Shown here one piece after another: positions 6,761 through 13,838 of a stretch of DNA of 14,836 nucleotides. Position 1 is the stretch's first letter. Each line of letters starts with the position of its first letter. The DNA is from CAYVBE01 sp964448935 (GTDB lineage Bacteria > Planctomycetota > Brocadiia > SM23-32), in the NCBI GenBank assembly GCA_964448935.1, contig CAYVBE010000093.1, forward strand, positions 1 through 14,836, read 5' to 3'. Position numbers and translations under genes: made by a program. The notes under the pieces are model-generated. The model was not told where the DNA came from, made no database searches, and worked only from the letters and a program-made list of their open reading frames with translations.

Positions 6761-7786
6761 ATGGACGACCGAACCATCTATTCGGGACAACCCCAGGAAG
6801 ACGAGCGCCGTCTCGAAACCATCCTGCGGCCGCGCACCTTCGGGGAATTCATCGGCCGCGAAGACACCGTCAGCAACCTGAAAACCTGGATCGAAGGCGC
6901 CCGCCTGCGCAAGGAGGCCCTGGACCACATCCTGTTCAGCGGCCCACCCGGCCTGGGCAAAACCAGCCTGGCCTACATCATCGCCAACGAGCTGGACGTC
7001 AACCTGAAACCCACCAGCGGGCCCGCCCTGGGCCGTCCCCGAGACCTGGTGGGCCTGCTGACGAACCTGCAGCACGGCGACGTCCTGTTCATTGACGAAA
7101 TCCACCGGATGGACGTCCGGGTCGAGGAATACCTCTACAGCGCGATGGAGGATTTCTTCATCTCCATCATCATTGATCCCGGCCCGCACGGACGGTCCAT
7201 CAAGGTGGACCTGAAGCCCTTTACCCTCATCGGCGCCACCACCCGGGAGGGTCTGCTGGCCGCGCCGCTGCGCAGCCGGTTCCAGATACTGGAGCGGCTG
7301 GACTTCTACCCGCCTGAGGAACTGGCGCAGATCGTACGCAACAGCGCGCGCATCCTGGAGATCGGGGTGAAGGAGGAGGCGGCGGAGCTGATCGGCAGCC
7401 GCTCCCGCGGAACCCCCCGCGTGGCCAACCGCATGTTGCGCCGTATCCGGGACGTCGCCCAGTCGAACGGCAGCGAGGTGATTACCGTTGCGCTGGCCGA
7501 GGAGGGCCTGCGGCGCCTGGGCGTGGACGAAATGGGCCTCAGCGAGCTGGACCGCAAGATAGTGATGGCCCTGGCCCGGAACGGCACCCGGCCCGTGGGG
7601 TTGAAGACCATATCCGCCGTGGTGGGCGAGGCGGAGGATACGATACGCGACGTTTACGAGCCGTTCCTCATCCGCAAGGGCCTGCTGGAACGGACCGCCC
7701 GGGGACGCGTGCTCACCCCGAAGGGCCTGGAGGTCGCCGGCCGGTCCCTGCCGGATGAAGAGCCGAACGACGACGACCTGTTCTGA
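6761..7786 (+). CDS. ruvB: Holliday junction branch migration ATPase RuvB
   Basis: RuvB forms hexameric AAA+ motors that pull DNA through a RuvA-bound junction. The protein is 341 residues. Walker A is GPPGLGKT (61-68), Walker B is VLFIDE (108-113), and the sensor 1/arginine finger region is GATTREG (158-164) followed by PLRSRF (169-174). The C-terminal winged helix ends in LIRKGLLERTARGR (303-316), a typical RuvB signature. I chose ATG 6761, which has GGGAGGA a few bases upstream. The frame is open further upstream, but that part lies inside ruvA. The gap to ruvA is 19 nt. Its start region MDDRTIYSGQ and length match the family. Confidence 0.97.
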   Translation: MDDRTIYSGQPQEDERRLETILRPRTFGEFIGREDTVSNLKTWIEGARLRKEALDHILFSGPPGLGKTSLAYIIANELDVNLKPTSGPALGRPRDLVGLLTNLQHGDVLFIDEIHRMDVRVEEYLYSAMEDFFISIIIDPGPHGRSIKVDLKPFTLIGATTREGLLAAPLRSRFQILERLDFYPPEELAQIVRNSARILEIGVKEEAAELIGSRSRGTPRVANRMLRRIRDVAQSNGSEVITVALAEEGLRRLGVDEMGLSELDRKIVMALARNGTRPVGLKTISAVVGEAEDTIRDVYEPFLIRKGLLERTARGRVLTPKGLEVAGRSLPDEEPNDDDLF

Positions 7787-7821
7787 CATGTTTCCCGGCC
7801 ACCCTGGATGACCGGTCTGTC

Positions 7822-8391
7822 ATGAAGGTATTGCTCCACGTCTGCTGCGCGCCCTGCACCATCGGCCCCTACGAGGCGCTGATCGAGGACGGCCACGAGG
7901 TGACGGGGTATTTCTACAACCCCAACATCCACCCCCTCATCGAGTTCCGGCGCCGCAAGAAAGCCCAGAAGGTCCTGCAGGAGCGCCTGCCCATCCGCGT
8001 GATCTACGAGGAGGACTACGGGCTGCGCGAATACCTGCAGCACGTGGGCTGGCGGGGCGATGCCCGCTGCGCGGGCTGTTACCGCCTGCGGCTGGGGCGC
8101 ACCGCGCGGGAGGCGGCGGACCGGGGTTTCGGCGCCTTCTCCACCACGCTGCTGGGCAGCGGCCACCAGGACCACGAACTGATCGCCGGCGTGGCGCGGC
8201 AATGCGCGCAGGAGGCCGGCACGGAGTTCCTTTACCGCGACTGGCGCCCCCTGGCCGAGGAGAGCCACGAGCGCGCCCGTTCGATGAACCTGTATCTCCA
8301 GAACTACTGCGGCTGCGTGTTCAGCGAGTGCGAGAGGTTCCGGGATACCTCCCGCCATCTCTACCGCGGCCCCGGCCCCCGGGTGGACTGA
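7822..8391 (+). CDS. queH: Epoxyqueuosine reductase QueH
   Basis: QueH (formerly DUF208) reduces epoxyqueuosine to queuosine in the wobble base of GUN-decoding tRNAs and is unrelated in sequence to QueG. The protein is 189 residues. Family markers are HVCCAPC at 6-12 (with the vicinal pair C8/C9), YNPNIHP (32-38), RCAGCY (82-87), STTLLGSGHQDHELI (107-121) and YCGCVFSE (162-169). C8, C9, C83 and C86 are the likely iron-sulfur ligands, and C163/C165 form the C-terminal cysteine pair. It begins 35 nt after ruvB with no strong ribosome binding site. I chose the ATG because the conserved cysteine block begins only a few residues in. The other queuosine genes (queA, tgt) are not in the window. Confidence 0.94.
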   Translation: MKVLLHVCCAPCTIGPYEALIEDGHEVTGYFYNPNIHPLIEFRRRKKAQKVLQERLPIRVIYEEDYGLREYLQHVGWRGDARCAGCYRLRLGRTAREAADRGFGAFSTTLLGSGHQDHELIAGVARQCAQEAGTEFLYRDWRPLAEESHERARSMNLYLQNYCGCVFSECERFRDTSRHLYRGPGPRVD

Positions 8392-8397
8392 ACTGTC

Positions 8398-9621
8398 ATG
8401 GACCAAATGCGCCTCTGGGACGAAGAGCCGGAGCCGGTGCGCCGAACCCTGGGGCAAAAGGTGTGCATCGCGCTGTCCCTCATCGTGCTGGCCGTCGGGC
8501 TGGTGGGGCTGGCGCTCTCGTGCTGTCCCGCCCGGCGGCGCGTGCCGGAGGTGCCCGACCTGCCGGTGGCGCCACGCCCCATCGAAGGGCCCGCCACGGT
8601 GCGGGTGCTGCTGAGAACCGCGCCCACCCTCGCCGCCGCGGTCAGCACCAGCGGAACCTGGCGGGATGCGGAGGGCCGCGCCACCCTTGCGGCGCCGCCC
8701 GGAGGGGGGCCCTGGACCGTGGGGACGCAGGGCGGATCGCTGACGCTGGACGGCCGCCCCCTGGGAGTGTCCGCCGCCGAGCTGCTGCCGGCCCGCGGCT
8801 ACGTGCGCCTGGAGGGACGGGAATACAGGGGCAGCCTGCTGATGCGCGCCGACGACGGCGCCGTGAGGGCCGTCAACGTAGTGCCGCCGGAGGACTACCT
8901 GCGCAGCGTCGTGGCCGCCGAGATGTACGTGAGCTGGCCCATGGAGGCACTGATGGCCCAGGCCGTGGCCGCGCGCACCTACATGCTCTACACCGTGCTG
9001 CGCGAGAAGGGATACCTGACGACCATAGACATGGCCTACGGGGGCCGCTCCGTGGAGACGGGTGCGACGGACCTGGCCGTGAAGCTGACCGAGGACGTGG
9101 CGCTGACCTACTCGGACGACCTGTTCTCGGCGTATTTTCACAGCACCTGCGGCGGGCACACGATCTCCGTGGACAGGGTGTTTGACTACGAGCCGATCCC
9201 ACCGCTGCGGGGGGTGCCGTGCGGCTGGTGCGAGCCCAGCCCGGCCTACGAGTGGAAGGCCACCTTTACGCCGGAGGAGATACGCCGCGCACTGGGAGGG
9301 GATGGGCCGCAGAGCATCCGCGAAGTCGCCGCCGTGGGCGCCGAGGCGCACGACTACGCCGACAGCGTCCTCATCAACCAGCAGGTGGAAGTGGACGCCT
9401 ATCGGTTACGCCTGGCGCTGGGCGGCGGCAAAGTGAAGAGCACGTGGTTCCGGGTGGAGCGGGTTGGCGATGAATTCGTCTTCTCCGGCCGGGGGTACGG
9501 CCACGGGGTGGGGCTGTGCCAGTGGGGCGCGTGGGGGATGGCCAGGGACGGATATGGCTGGCAGCAGATCCTGCGCCACTACTACCCGGGGGCCGCCATT
9601 GAGCGGGTCGGCGGCGAGTGA
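8398..9621 (+). CDS. SpoIID/LytB-family membrane-anchored protein, probable lytic transglycosylase
   Basis: SpoIID enzymes cleave denuded peptidoglycan strands between MurNAc and GlcNAc. This 407-residue protein has one N-terminal membrane segment (about 21-40) and a proline-rich linker, placing the rest outside the cytoplasmic membrane. The SpoIID domain spans about 65-402. E175 in AAEMYVSWPMEALMAQAVAA matches the catalytic glutamate region. HSTCGGHT (248-255) matches the metal-binding HSxxGGxT motif, and GRGYGHGVGLCQWGA (365-379) is the C-terminal signature. Two cysteines just after the membrane helix do not form a normal lipobox. It starts 6 nt after queH and is the last gene of the unit. 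Spore formation is not implied, since relatives in non-sporulating bacteria act in wall remodelling or division. Confidence 0.9.
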   Translation: MDQMRLWDEEPEPVRRTLGQKVCIALSLIVLAVGLVGLALSCCPARRRVPEVPDLPVAPRPIEGPATVRVLLRTAPTLAAAVSTSGTWRDAEGRATLAAPPGGGPWTVGTQGGSLTLDGRPLGVSAAELLPARGYVRLEGREYRGSLLMRADDGAVRAVNVVPPEDYLRSVVAAEMYVSWPMEALMAQAVAARTYMLYTVLREKGYLTTIDMAYGGRSVETGATDLAVKLTEDVALTYSDDLFSAYFHSTCGGHTISVDRVFDYEPIPPLRGVPCGWCEPSPAYEWKATFTPEEIRRALGGDGPQSIREVAAVGAEAHDYADSVLINQQVEVDAYRLRLALGGGKVKSTWFRVERVGDEFVFSGRGYGHGVGLCQWGAWGMARDGYGWQQILRHYYPGAAIERVGGE

Positions 9622-9638
9622 ACGACGCGCAGGGGGCC

Positions 9639-10475
9639 TTACTCTTCCTCTTCTTCGACGGACGGGGCGCGGCCGCGCAGTGACGCTTCCACACCGCCCT
9701 CGGCGTCGCCCTCGATGGCGCCCACCTGGATGTCCAGGTCCTCGCGGCGCTCGATCTTGGCCAGCTCGCCGTCCCGTATCCAGACGATGCGGTCCGAGGC
9801 GCTGAGCATCTTGATGTCGTGGGTGGCCGTGATGATGGTGACGCCTTCCTGCTGGTTCATCGCGCTGAGGAGCTGGATGATCTCCTTGCCGGTCGCCAGG
9901 TCCAGGTTACCGGTGGGCTCGTCGGCCAGGATGATGCTGGGGCTGTTGGCCATGGCGCGGGCGATGGCCACACGCTGCTGCTGGCCGCCGCTGAGTTCGA
10001 ACGGCTTATGGTCGTAGCGCTCCGCCAGGCCCACCTGGTCCAGCAGGTCCATGCCCTTGTCGCGCGCCTCGTCGGTGGTCAGGCCGGCGAAGGTCATCGG
10101 CAGGGTGACGTTCTCCAGCGCGGACATGACGGGGATGAGGTTGAACGTCTGAAAAATGTAGCCCACCTTGCGGCAGCGCAGCCATGCCAGCTCGTAGGCG
10201 TCGAGCTGCGCCACGTCCACCTCGTCAATGTAGACCTGCCCCTCGGTGGGCTTGTCCAGGGCGCCGATCATGTTGAACAGCGTGGTCTTGCCGCTGCCGC
10301 TGGGGCCCATGATGCTGATGTATTCCCCGGTCATGATCTGCAGGGTGATGCCCTTGAGGGCGTGTACCTGGATATCGCCCATCTTGTAGACGCGTTTGAC
10401 GTTCTTGGTCCGTACGACGACGGGCTGTTCTTCTTCCGCTGTGGCCTCAAGCGGTTCTGTGGCTGTGTCGGACAA
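9639..10475 (-). CDS. ABC transporter ATP-binding protein, LolD/MacB type
   Basis: This ATPase powers the FtsX/MacB-type permease encoded directly upstream. The protein is 278 residues. Walker A is GPSGSGKT (57-64), the Q-loop is around Q109, the signature LSGGQQQR is at 161-168, Walker B/D-loop ADEPTGNLD is at 184-192, and the H-loop histidine is H219. ADEPTGNLD and the LSGGQQQRVAIARA pattern are characteristic of the MacB/LolD/FtsE class. Beyond residue 240 there is a charged extension ending in five glutamates, not usual for LolD. The start is TTG 10475, supported by GAGGAGG 8 nt upstream; no closer ATG preserves the full domain. It lies 21 nt after the permease stop. The substrate is unknown; such systems often act mechanically on the envelope rather than moving a small molecule. 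Confidence 0.93.
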   Translation of the reverse strand: MSDTATEPLEATAEEEQPVVVRTKNVKRVYKMGDIQVHALKGITLQIMTGEYISIMGPSGSGKTTLFNMIGALDKPTEGQVYIDEVDVAQLDAYELAWLRCRKVGYIFQTFNLIPVMSALENVTLPMTFAGLTTDEARDKGMDLLDQVGLAERYDHKPFELSGGQQQRVAIARAMANSPSIILADEPTGNLDLATGKEIIQLLSAMNQQEGVTIITATHDIKMLSASDRIVWIRDGELAKIERREDLDIQVGAIEGDAEGGVEASLRGRAPSVEEEEE

Positions 10476-10496
10476 TGGAATTGCCTCCTCTATTTG

Positions 10497-11897
10497 TCAG
10501 GCCTCACTGCGCATGGCTTCCACGGGCTCCATGCGGGCGGCCCGGATGGCGGGGTATACGGCGGCTACCACCGTGAGGACGACTCCGGTGCCAAGCGCCA
10601 CGCCCAGCCAACCCACAAGCTCCAGGGCCGGGAAGAACCGGGTGGCCAGCAGGAAGGACTCGCCGGTCTCCGGGTCCACCACGTGAAACGCGAAGAGCGC
10701 GCGAATGAACGCCAGCACAAAGCCGATCACCGCGCCCGCGATGGCGCCGGCAAAGCCCTGCATCAGCGACTCGATCAGAAACAGTTTTACGATAAAGCTG
10801 TCCAGAGCGCCCAGGCACTTCATCGTGCCGATCTCGCGGAACCGCTCCGTCACGCTCATGAGCATGGCGTTGGTGATGCCCACCACGCAGACCATCAGGC
10901 TGAGGCCCACCAGCCACAGGCCCCGCACGTCCACCTCGTCGCCGGCCAACTGCTCCCTGCAACCGTAGGCCACCAGCCGCACCAGCAGGCTGGACCTCTG
11001 GTCCGCCGGGTTCTCCCCGCCCACGGACTTCGCCCTGGTCAGCCAGGACAGGTGGTCCGCGTCCGCCATGGACTCCGATGTGACGGGGTACCAGGCGATG
11101 CGCCCCTTGCCCCGGGTCATGCCCCACACCACGGTGCGGCCGCCGGCCTGCGCCAGGGTCTCCGCGCGCGGCTTGCCCGTGGTGGCCACCAGGGTCGTTT
11201 GCGGCATGTTGAACCATGCGGCCGAGAGCATTCCGGTGTCTTCGATCTCACCCGCCCCGACGCTGAAGGTGGAAGTCCCTGGTTCGGCCGGCAGCACGGG
11301 GTCCAGCTCTTTCGGAACCGATCCGTCGCCCGCGCCGTAGAACAGCAGGAAACCGCCGTTCTTCACGTATTCCCGCAGCGCCTCGGGCACGCCCTCCTGA
11401 GCAAACGTGTCGGGCAGTCCCACGGTGATCACCGCGTCCGGCTGCCTGCCGTCCTCCGCGTCCACAACATCCAGGATGGCGTTCGCATCGAGCGGCACCA
11501 CTTCGGCGCCGAAGCCCGAGAAGCCGTCCAGGGAGTTCCGTATGCTGCCGCCCACCGTGATGGCGCCCTGCACCGGCCGGACCTCCCCCTCCACGATAGT
11601 AATCTGCAGGGCCACGCCGCCGCCGGCCAGCGCACGGGCCTCCAGAACGCTCTGCACCATGGGGTAGAGCTCGTGCCCCGCGTGGACGCTACGCAACGCG
11701 CCGGTGAAGGCGCCGCTGACCCAGACGGAGGTCAGGAAGGCGATGGCGAGCACGATGCCCGCCATGGTGATCAGGGAGCGCCACAGGCGGATGCGCACGC
11801 CTTCCCAGGCGATCTCAAGCGCCTTGCTCCAGGGCAGGACAATCTGTCGGCCGATCTTTTTGCGCGATGGCGCATACCCGGCGTCAGCGTCTGGCAC
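10497..11897 (-). CDS. FtsX/MacB-type ABC permease with large inserted soluble domain
   Basis: The protein is 466 residues from GTG 11897. I prefer this start because GGAGGG lies 4 nt before it; TTG 11909 is possible but has no ribosome binding site. The layout is MacB/FtsX-like: TM1 at about 41-64, a large extracytoplasmic region, then three C-terminal membrane segments near 326-348, 370-404 and 426-451, ending in EPVEAMRSE, typical of the family. Between TM1 and TM2, residues 146-314 do not look like a standard MacB periplasmic domain. They resemble glutamine amidotransferase-like/DUF4159-type folds, with LREYVKNGGFLLFYGAG (174-190) and RGKGRIAWYP (262-271). The conserved TERFREIGTMKCLGA loop (350-364) should couple to the ATPase. 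The gene lies 35 nt after the PqqD-like gene. Confidence 0.88.
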   Translation of the reverse strand: MPDADAGYAPSRKKIGRQIVLPWSKALEIAWEGVRIRLWRSLITMAGIVLAIAFLTSVWVSGAFTGALRSVHAGHELYPMVQSVLEARALAGGGVALQITIVEGEVRPVQGAITVGGSIRNSLDGFSGFGAEVVPLDANAILDVVDAEDGRQPDAVITVGLPDTFAQEGVPEALREYVKNGGFLLFYGAGDGSVPKELDPVLPAEPGTSTFSVGAGEIEDTGMLSAAWFNMPQTTLVATTGKPRAETLAQAGGRTVVWGMTRGKGRIAWYPVTSESMADADHLSWLTRAKSVGGENPADQRSSLLVRLVAYGCREQLAGDEVDVRGLWLVGLSLMVCVVGITNAMLMSVTERFREIGTMKCLGALDSFIVKLFLIESLMQGFAGAIAGAVIGFVLAFIRALFAFHVVDPETGESFLLATRFFPALELVGWLGVALGTGVVLTVVAAVYPAIRAARMEPVEAMRSEA

Positions 11898-11932
11898 GAA
11901 ACCCTCCAATCATCAGCAACCCGTTGCCCGGC

Positions 11933-12322
11933 TCACTCATCATCTTCGATCACCAGCCCGATGATGGACCGGCCGCCGAGGTCTTTCAGAAACTCCGCCG
12001 TTGACAGCTCGGCTTCTCTCTGATTCAGTTTATACTCTTCGGCCAGTTTATCAACTATCTCCCGCACCGTGTGCTCACCGTCGCATAACTCTACCACGAA
12101 TGTGCCCAGTTCATCGAGTGTAATGCGCCGGTAAGGGCGCATTTTGAACACCTTCGACACCATCCGCACCATAGCGCTGTCGCGGCGCGGTATCTGCAGC
12201 ACGATGTTGTCCTTCCCGTCGCGCTCCACCTTCACCAGGCTGTTCAGCACCGGGTTGGCGGACAGGGAATCCGCACGGTCCAGTTCGGGCAGCGGTTCCT
12301 TCTTTCGCCGGAACAGACCCAT
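11933..12322 (-). CDS. PqqD-family protein (RiPP recognition-element fold)
   Basis: The 129-residue protein carries a PqqD-like domain from about 66 to 122, centred on LDELGTFVVELCDGEHTVREI (69-89) and followed by KLNQREAELSTAEFLKDL (98-115). PqqD is a small winged-helix fold that binds the leader of a peptide and presents it to a radical SAM enzyme. PqqD-like domains also occur with no known peptide. Here an N-terminal extension of about 60 mostly polar and basic residues precedes it, and no radical SAM enzyme or precursor gene is visible. The gene is 3 nt after the unknown cysteine protein and precedes an ABC transporter. A role as an adaptor or regulator of that transporter is an inference. 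Confidence 0.8.
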   Translation of the reverse strand: MGLFRRKKEPLPELDRADSLSANPVLNSLVKVERDGKDNIVLQIPRRDSAMVRMVSKVFKMRPYRRITLDELGTFVVELCDGEHTVREIVDKLAEEYKLNQREAELSTAEFLKDLGGRSIIGLVIEDDE

Positions 12323-12325
12323 CCG

Positions 12326-13255
12326 TCATTCCCTGGCGCAGCAGCGGTAGCTCTCCAGAGCCTCCTGGAAGAAACCCACACGTTGCTCCAGTCCGTCGAA
12401 GGAGCATATCATCACGCGGTTCGTCTCCTCACAGTGCCAGCAGGCGGCCCGCACCACCCGGCGCCGGCCGAGCAGCCGCAGCGGGTTGACCGCCAGCCAC
12501 GCCCGCCCGCGCAGCCGCAGGCCCCGATGGCCCTTCAGCTCCGCGTCCTCCACCTGGCATGTGCGCCACTTGAAGAAGCCCGAGTAGAAATCCCGGAACC
12601 ACTCTTCAAGCTCCTTCTCGGCCAGTATAACCTGCGCCAGACTCACCCGCACGAACTCCAGCGTGCAGGAGAGCCCCTTGAACTTCATGCGCACGCAGCC
12701 GGCCTTCAGGCTCCGGCGTTTCAGGGCCATGCCATCGGGCGCGCGGAACTCCACGTCGAAGAAACGCCACAGCGCGTAGTCGTCCTCGGGATGGTCCTGC
12801 AGCGACGCGAACACGGTCCGGGCCAGGCTCTTCAGGGATTCCTCCGGCCCGCCCAGCACATGCACGTGCACCGTCCGGCGGCATTCCGGGCAGCGGCTCA
12901 GCATCGCCACGGCCTGCTGCCGGCCCACCCAGCGGTAGCATTCCACCTGCTTGCCCGGCGGGGAGGCCAGCCCCAGGTTCCTCTGCACCGTCAACTCGCG
13001 GTCTTCCTTGCGGGCGTCTTTTCTCAGTTTGGCCACGTAGGCGTCCACGGCGCCGGCGGGAGGCAGCGGCTCTTTCAGCCGCTCCCAGCGCAGCTCCAGC
13101 CGGGCGCGCTCCTGGTCGGCCAGCCGAACGTAGCCGTCTTTGTGGTTGCCCTCGGTGTAGACCATCTCCCAATCGGCGGGGACGGTCAGCGTGATGCCAT
13201 GCCAGCCGAAGCTGTCGTAGGTTCGCGCATCACGGGAGGTGTCATCGGAGGGCAT
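12326..13255 (-). CDS. Unknown protein with two similar cysteine-containing halves
   Basis: I do not recognise this 309-residue protein as a named family. It has no signal peptide or membrane helix and appears cytoplasmic and basic. By eye it falls into two related halves. The first (about 15-155) has WHGITLTVPADWE, a run of alternating hydrophobic residues, then SRCPECRRTVHV (120-131). The second (about 160-305) has FFDVEFRAPDGM, a similar run, then RAACWHCEETNRV (269-281). Each half therefore has a CxxC pair (122/125 and 272/275) near its end, followed by a helix. The pairs might bind one zinc ion or form redox disulfides. The VPADW start of the first half recalls DUF1795/PsbP-like folds, but this is weak. 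It is 4 nt from the STAS gene and 3 nt from the PqqD-like gene, so it belongs to that operon. Confidence 0.85.
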   Translation of the reverse strand: MPSDDTSRDARTYDSFGWHGITLTVPADWEMVYTEGNHKDGYVRLADQERARLELRWERLKEPLPPAGAVDAYVAKLRKDARKEDRELTVQRNLGLASPPGKQVECYRWVGRQQAVAMLSRCPECRRTVHVHVLGGPEESLKSLARTVFASLQDHPEDDYALWRFFDVEFRAPDGMALKRRSLKAGCVRMKFKGLSCTLEFVRVSLAQVILAEKELEEWFRDFYSGFFKWRTCQVEDAELKGHRGLRLRGRAWLAVNPLRLLGRRRVVRAACWHCEETNRVMICSFDGLEQRVGFFQEALESYRCCARE

Positions 13256-13259
13256 GCGG

Positions 13260-13796
13260 TCAGCCCATCAGCGCAATTACCGCTTCGTCCTCGGTGTCGT
13301 AGATATCGAACATGCGGTCGAACCGCATGATCTCGAATATCTCGTAGATGCTTTCCTCGATGTTGCAGAGCGTCAGCTCGCCGCCGGCACTCTCGACGCG
13401 TTTGAGCAGGCTGACCAGCTTACCCATGACGGCGCTGCTCATGTAGCTGACGTTCTCGAAGTTCAGCACTATTTTCTCGAGGCCGTAATCCTCGACCAGC
13501 GATTCCAGCTCATCGCCGAGCTGCTGGACGTTGGACTGGTCCAGGATGCGGGAGGTAGCGAAGCGGACGACGGCCACGTCGTTCTGCTTGGTGATGCGCA
13601 GCAGGGCGTCCTCGTCCGTCTGGATTTCGTCCACGGCGACCACCTGCTGGCCGCCGCCCGATGCGCTCTCTCCGCTGCGCTCCAGGCGAATCACCGCGCC
13701 ACAACTGGGGCAGCGTCCTTTGCGACCCACATACTGGCTCTCGGTCACCAGTTTCTTCCCGCAATTCTGACATTTAATGACAATCTCATCTGCCAT
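13260..13796 (-). CDS. Zinc-ribbon/STAS domain protein (anti-sigma factor antagonist-like)
   Basis: The 178-residue protein fuses an N-terminal zinc ribbon (C9, C12, C29, C32) to a STAS domain (about 62-175) through a glycine/serine linker. STAS proteins of the SpoIIAA type bind anti-sigma kinases and are switched by serine phosphorylation. The phosphorylation loop here reads ENVSYMSSAVMGKL (114-127). Aligned to SpoIIAA, S121 corresponds to the phosphorylated serine, and S120 stands where SpoIIAA has aspartate. The domain could also be a non-phosphorylated STAS adaptor. No anti-sigma kinase or sigma factor is in the window. The gene lies between mtnP (42 nt upstream) and the unknown cysteine protein (4 nt downstream). 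Confidence 0.88.
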   Translation of the reverse strand: MADEIVIKCQNCGKKLVTESQYVGRKGRCPSCGAVIRLERSGESASGGGQQVVAVDEIQTDEDALLRITKQNDVAVVRFATSRILDQSNVQQLGDELESLVEDYGLEKIVLNFENVSYMSSAVMGKLVSLLKRVESAGGELTLCNIEESIYEIFEIMRFDRMFDIYDTEDEAVIALMG

Positions 13797-13838
13797 CGGC
13801 CTGTGTCTCCCGCAGAACTTGTGGGCCCGGTCCCAAGT

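Noticed and set aside
4759..6777. A 672-codon open frame on the minus strand opposite the TPR gene and ruvA
   Set aside because: Its protein is low-complexity, rich in H, Q, L and V, and has no recognisable motif. It mirrors the codon bias of the plus-strand genes, which have clear domains.
8518..8526. A lipoprotein signal at the SCC residues of the SpoIID-like protein
   Set aside because: Residues before the first cysteine read A-L-S, with no leucine at the -3 position, so a plain membrane anchor is more likely.
7654..9351. A 565-codon minus-strand open frame opposite ruvB, queH and the spoIID-like gene
   Set aside because: No motifs; overlaps three well-identified plus-strand genes.
9622..9638. 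A bidirectional terminator between the convergent spoIID-like and ABC ATPase genes
   Set aside because: The gap is only 17 bp and contains no inverted repeat or T run.
11898..11909. TTG 11909 as the permease start
   Set aside because: It has no ribosome binding site, while GTG 11897 has GGAGGG just upstream; however, neither start is proven.
9819..12023. A 734-codon open frame on the plus strand opposite the ABC transporter genes
   Set aside because: The minus-strand genes carry full ABC motifs and ribosome binding sites. This frame is a GC-rich shadow with repeated HA/GQ-type composition.
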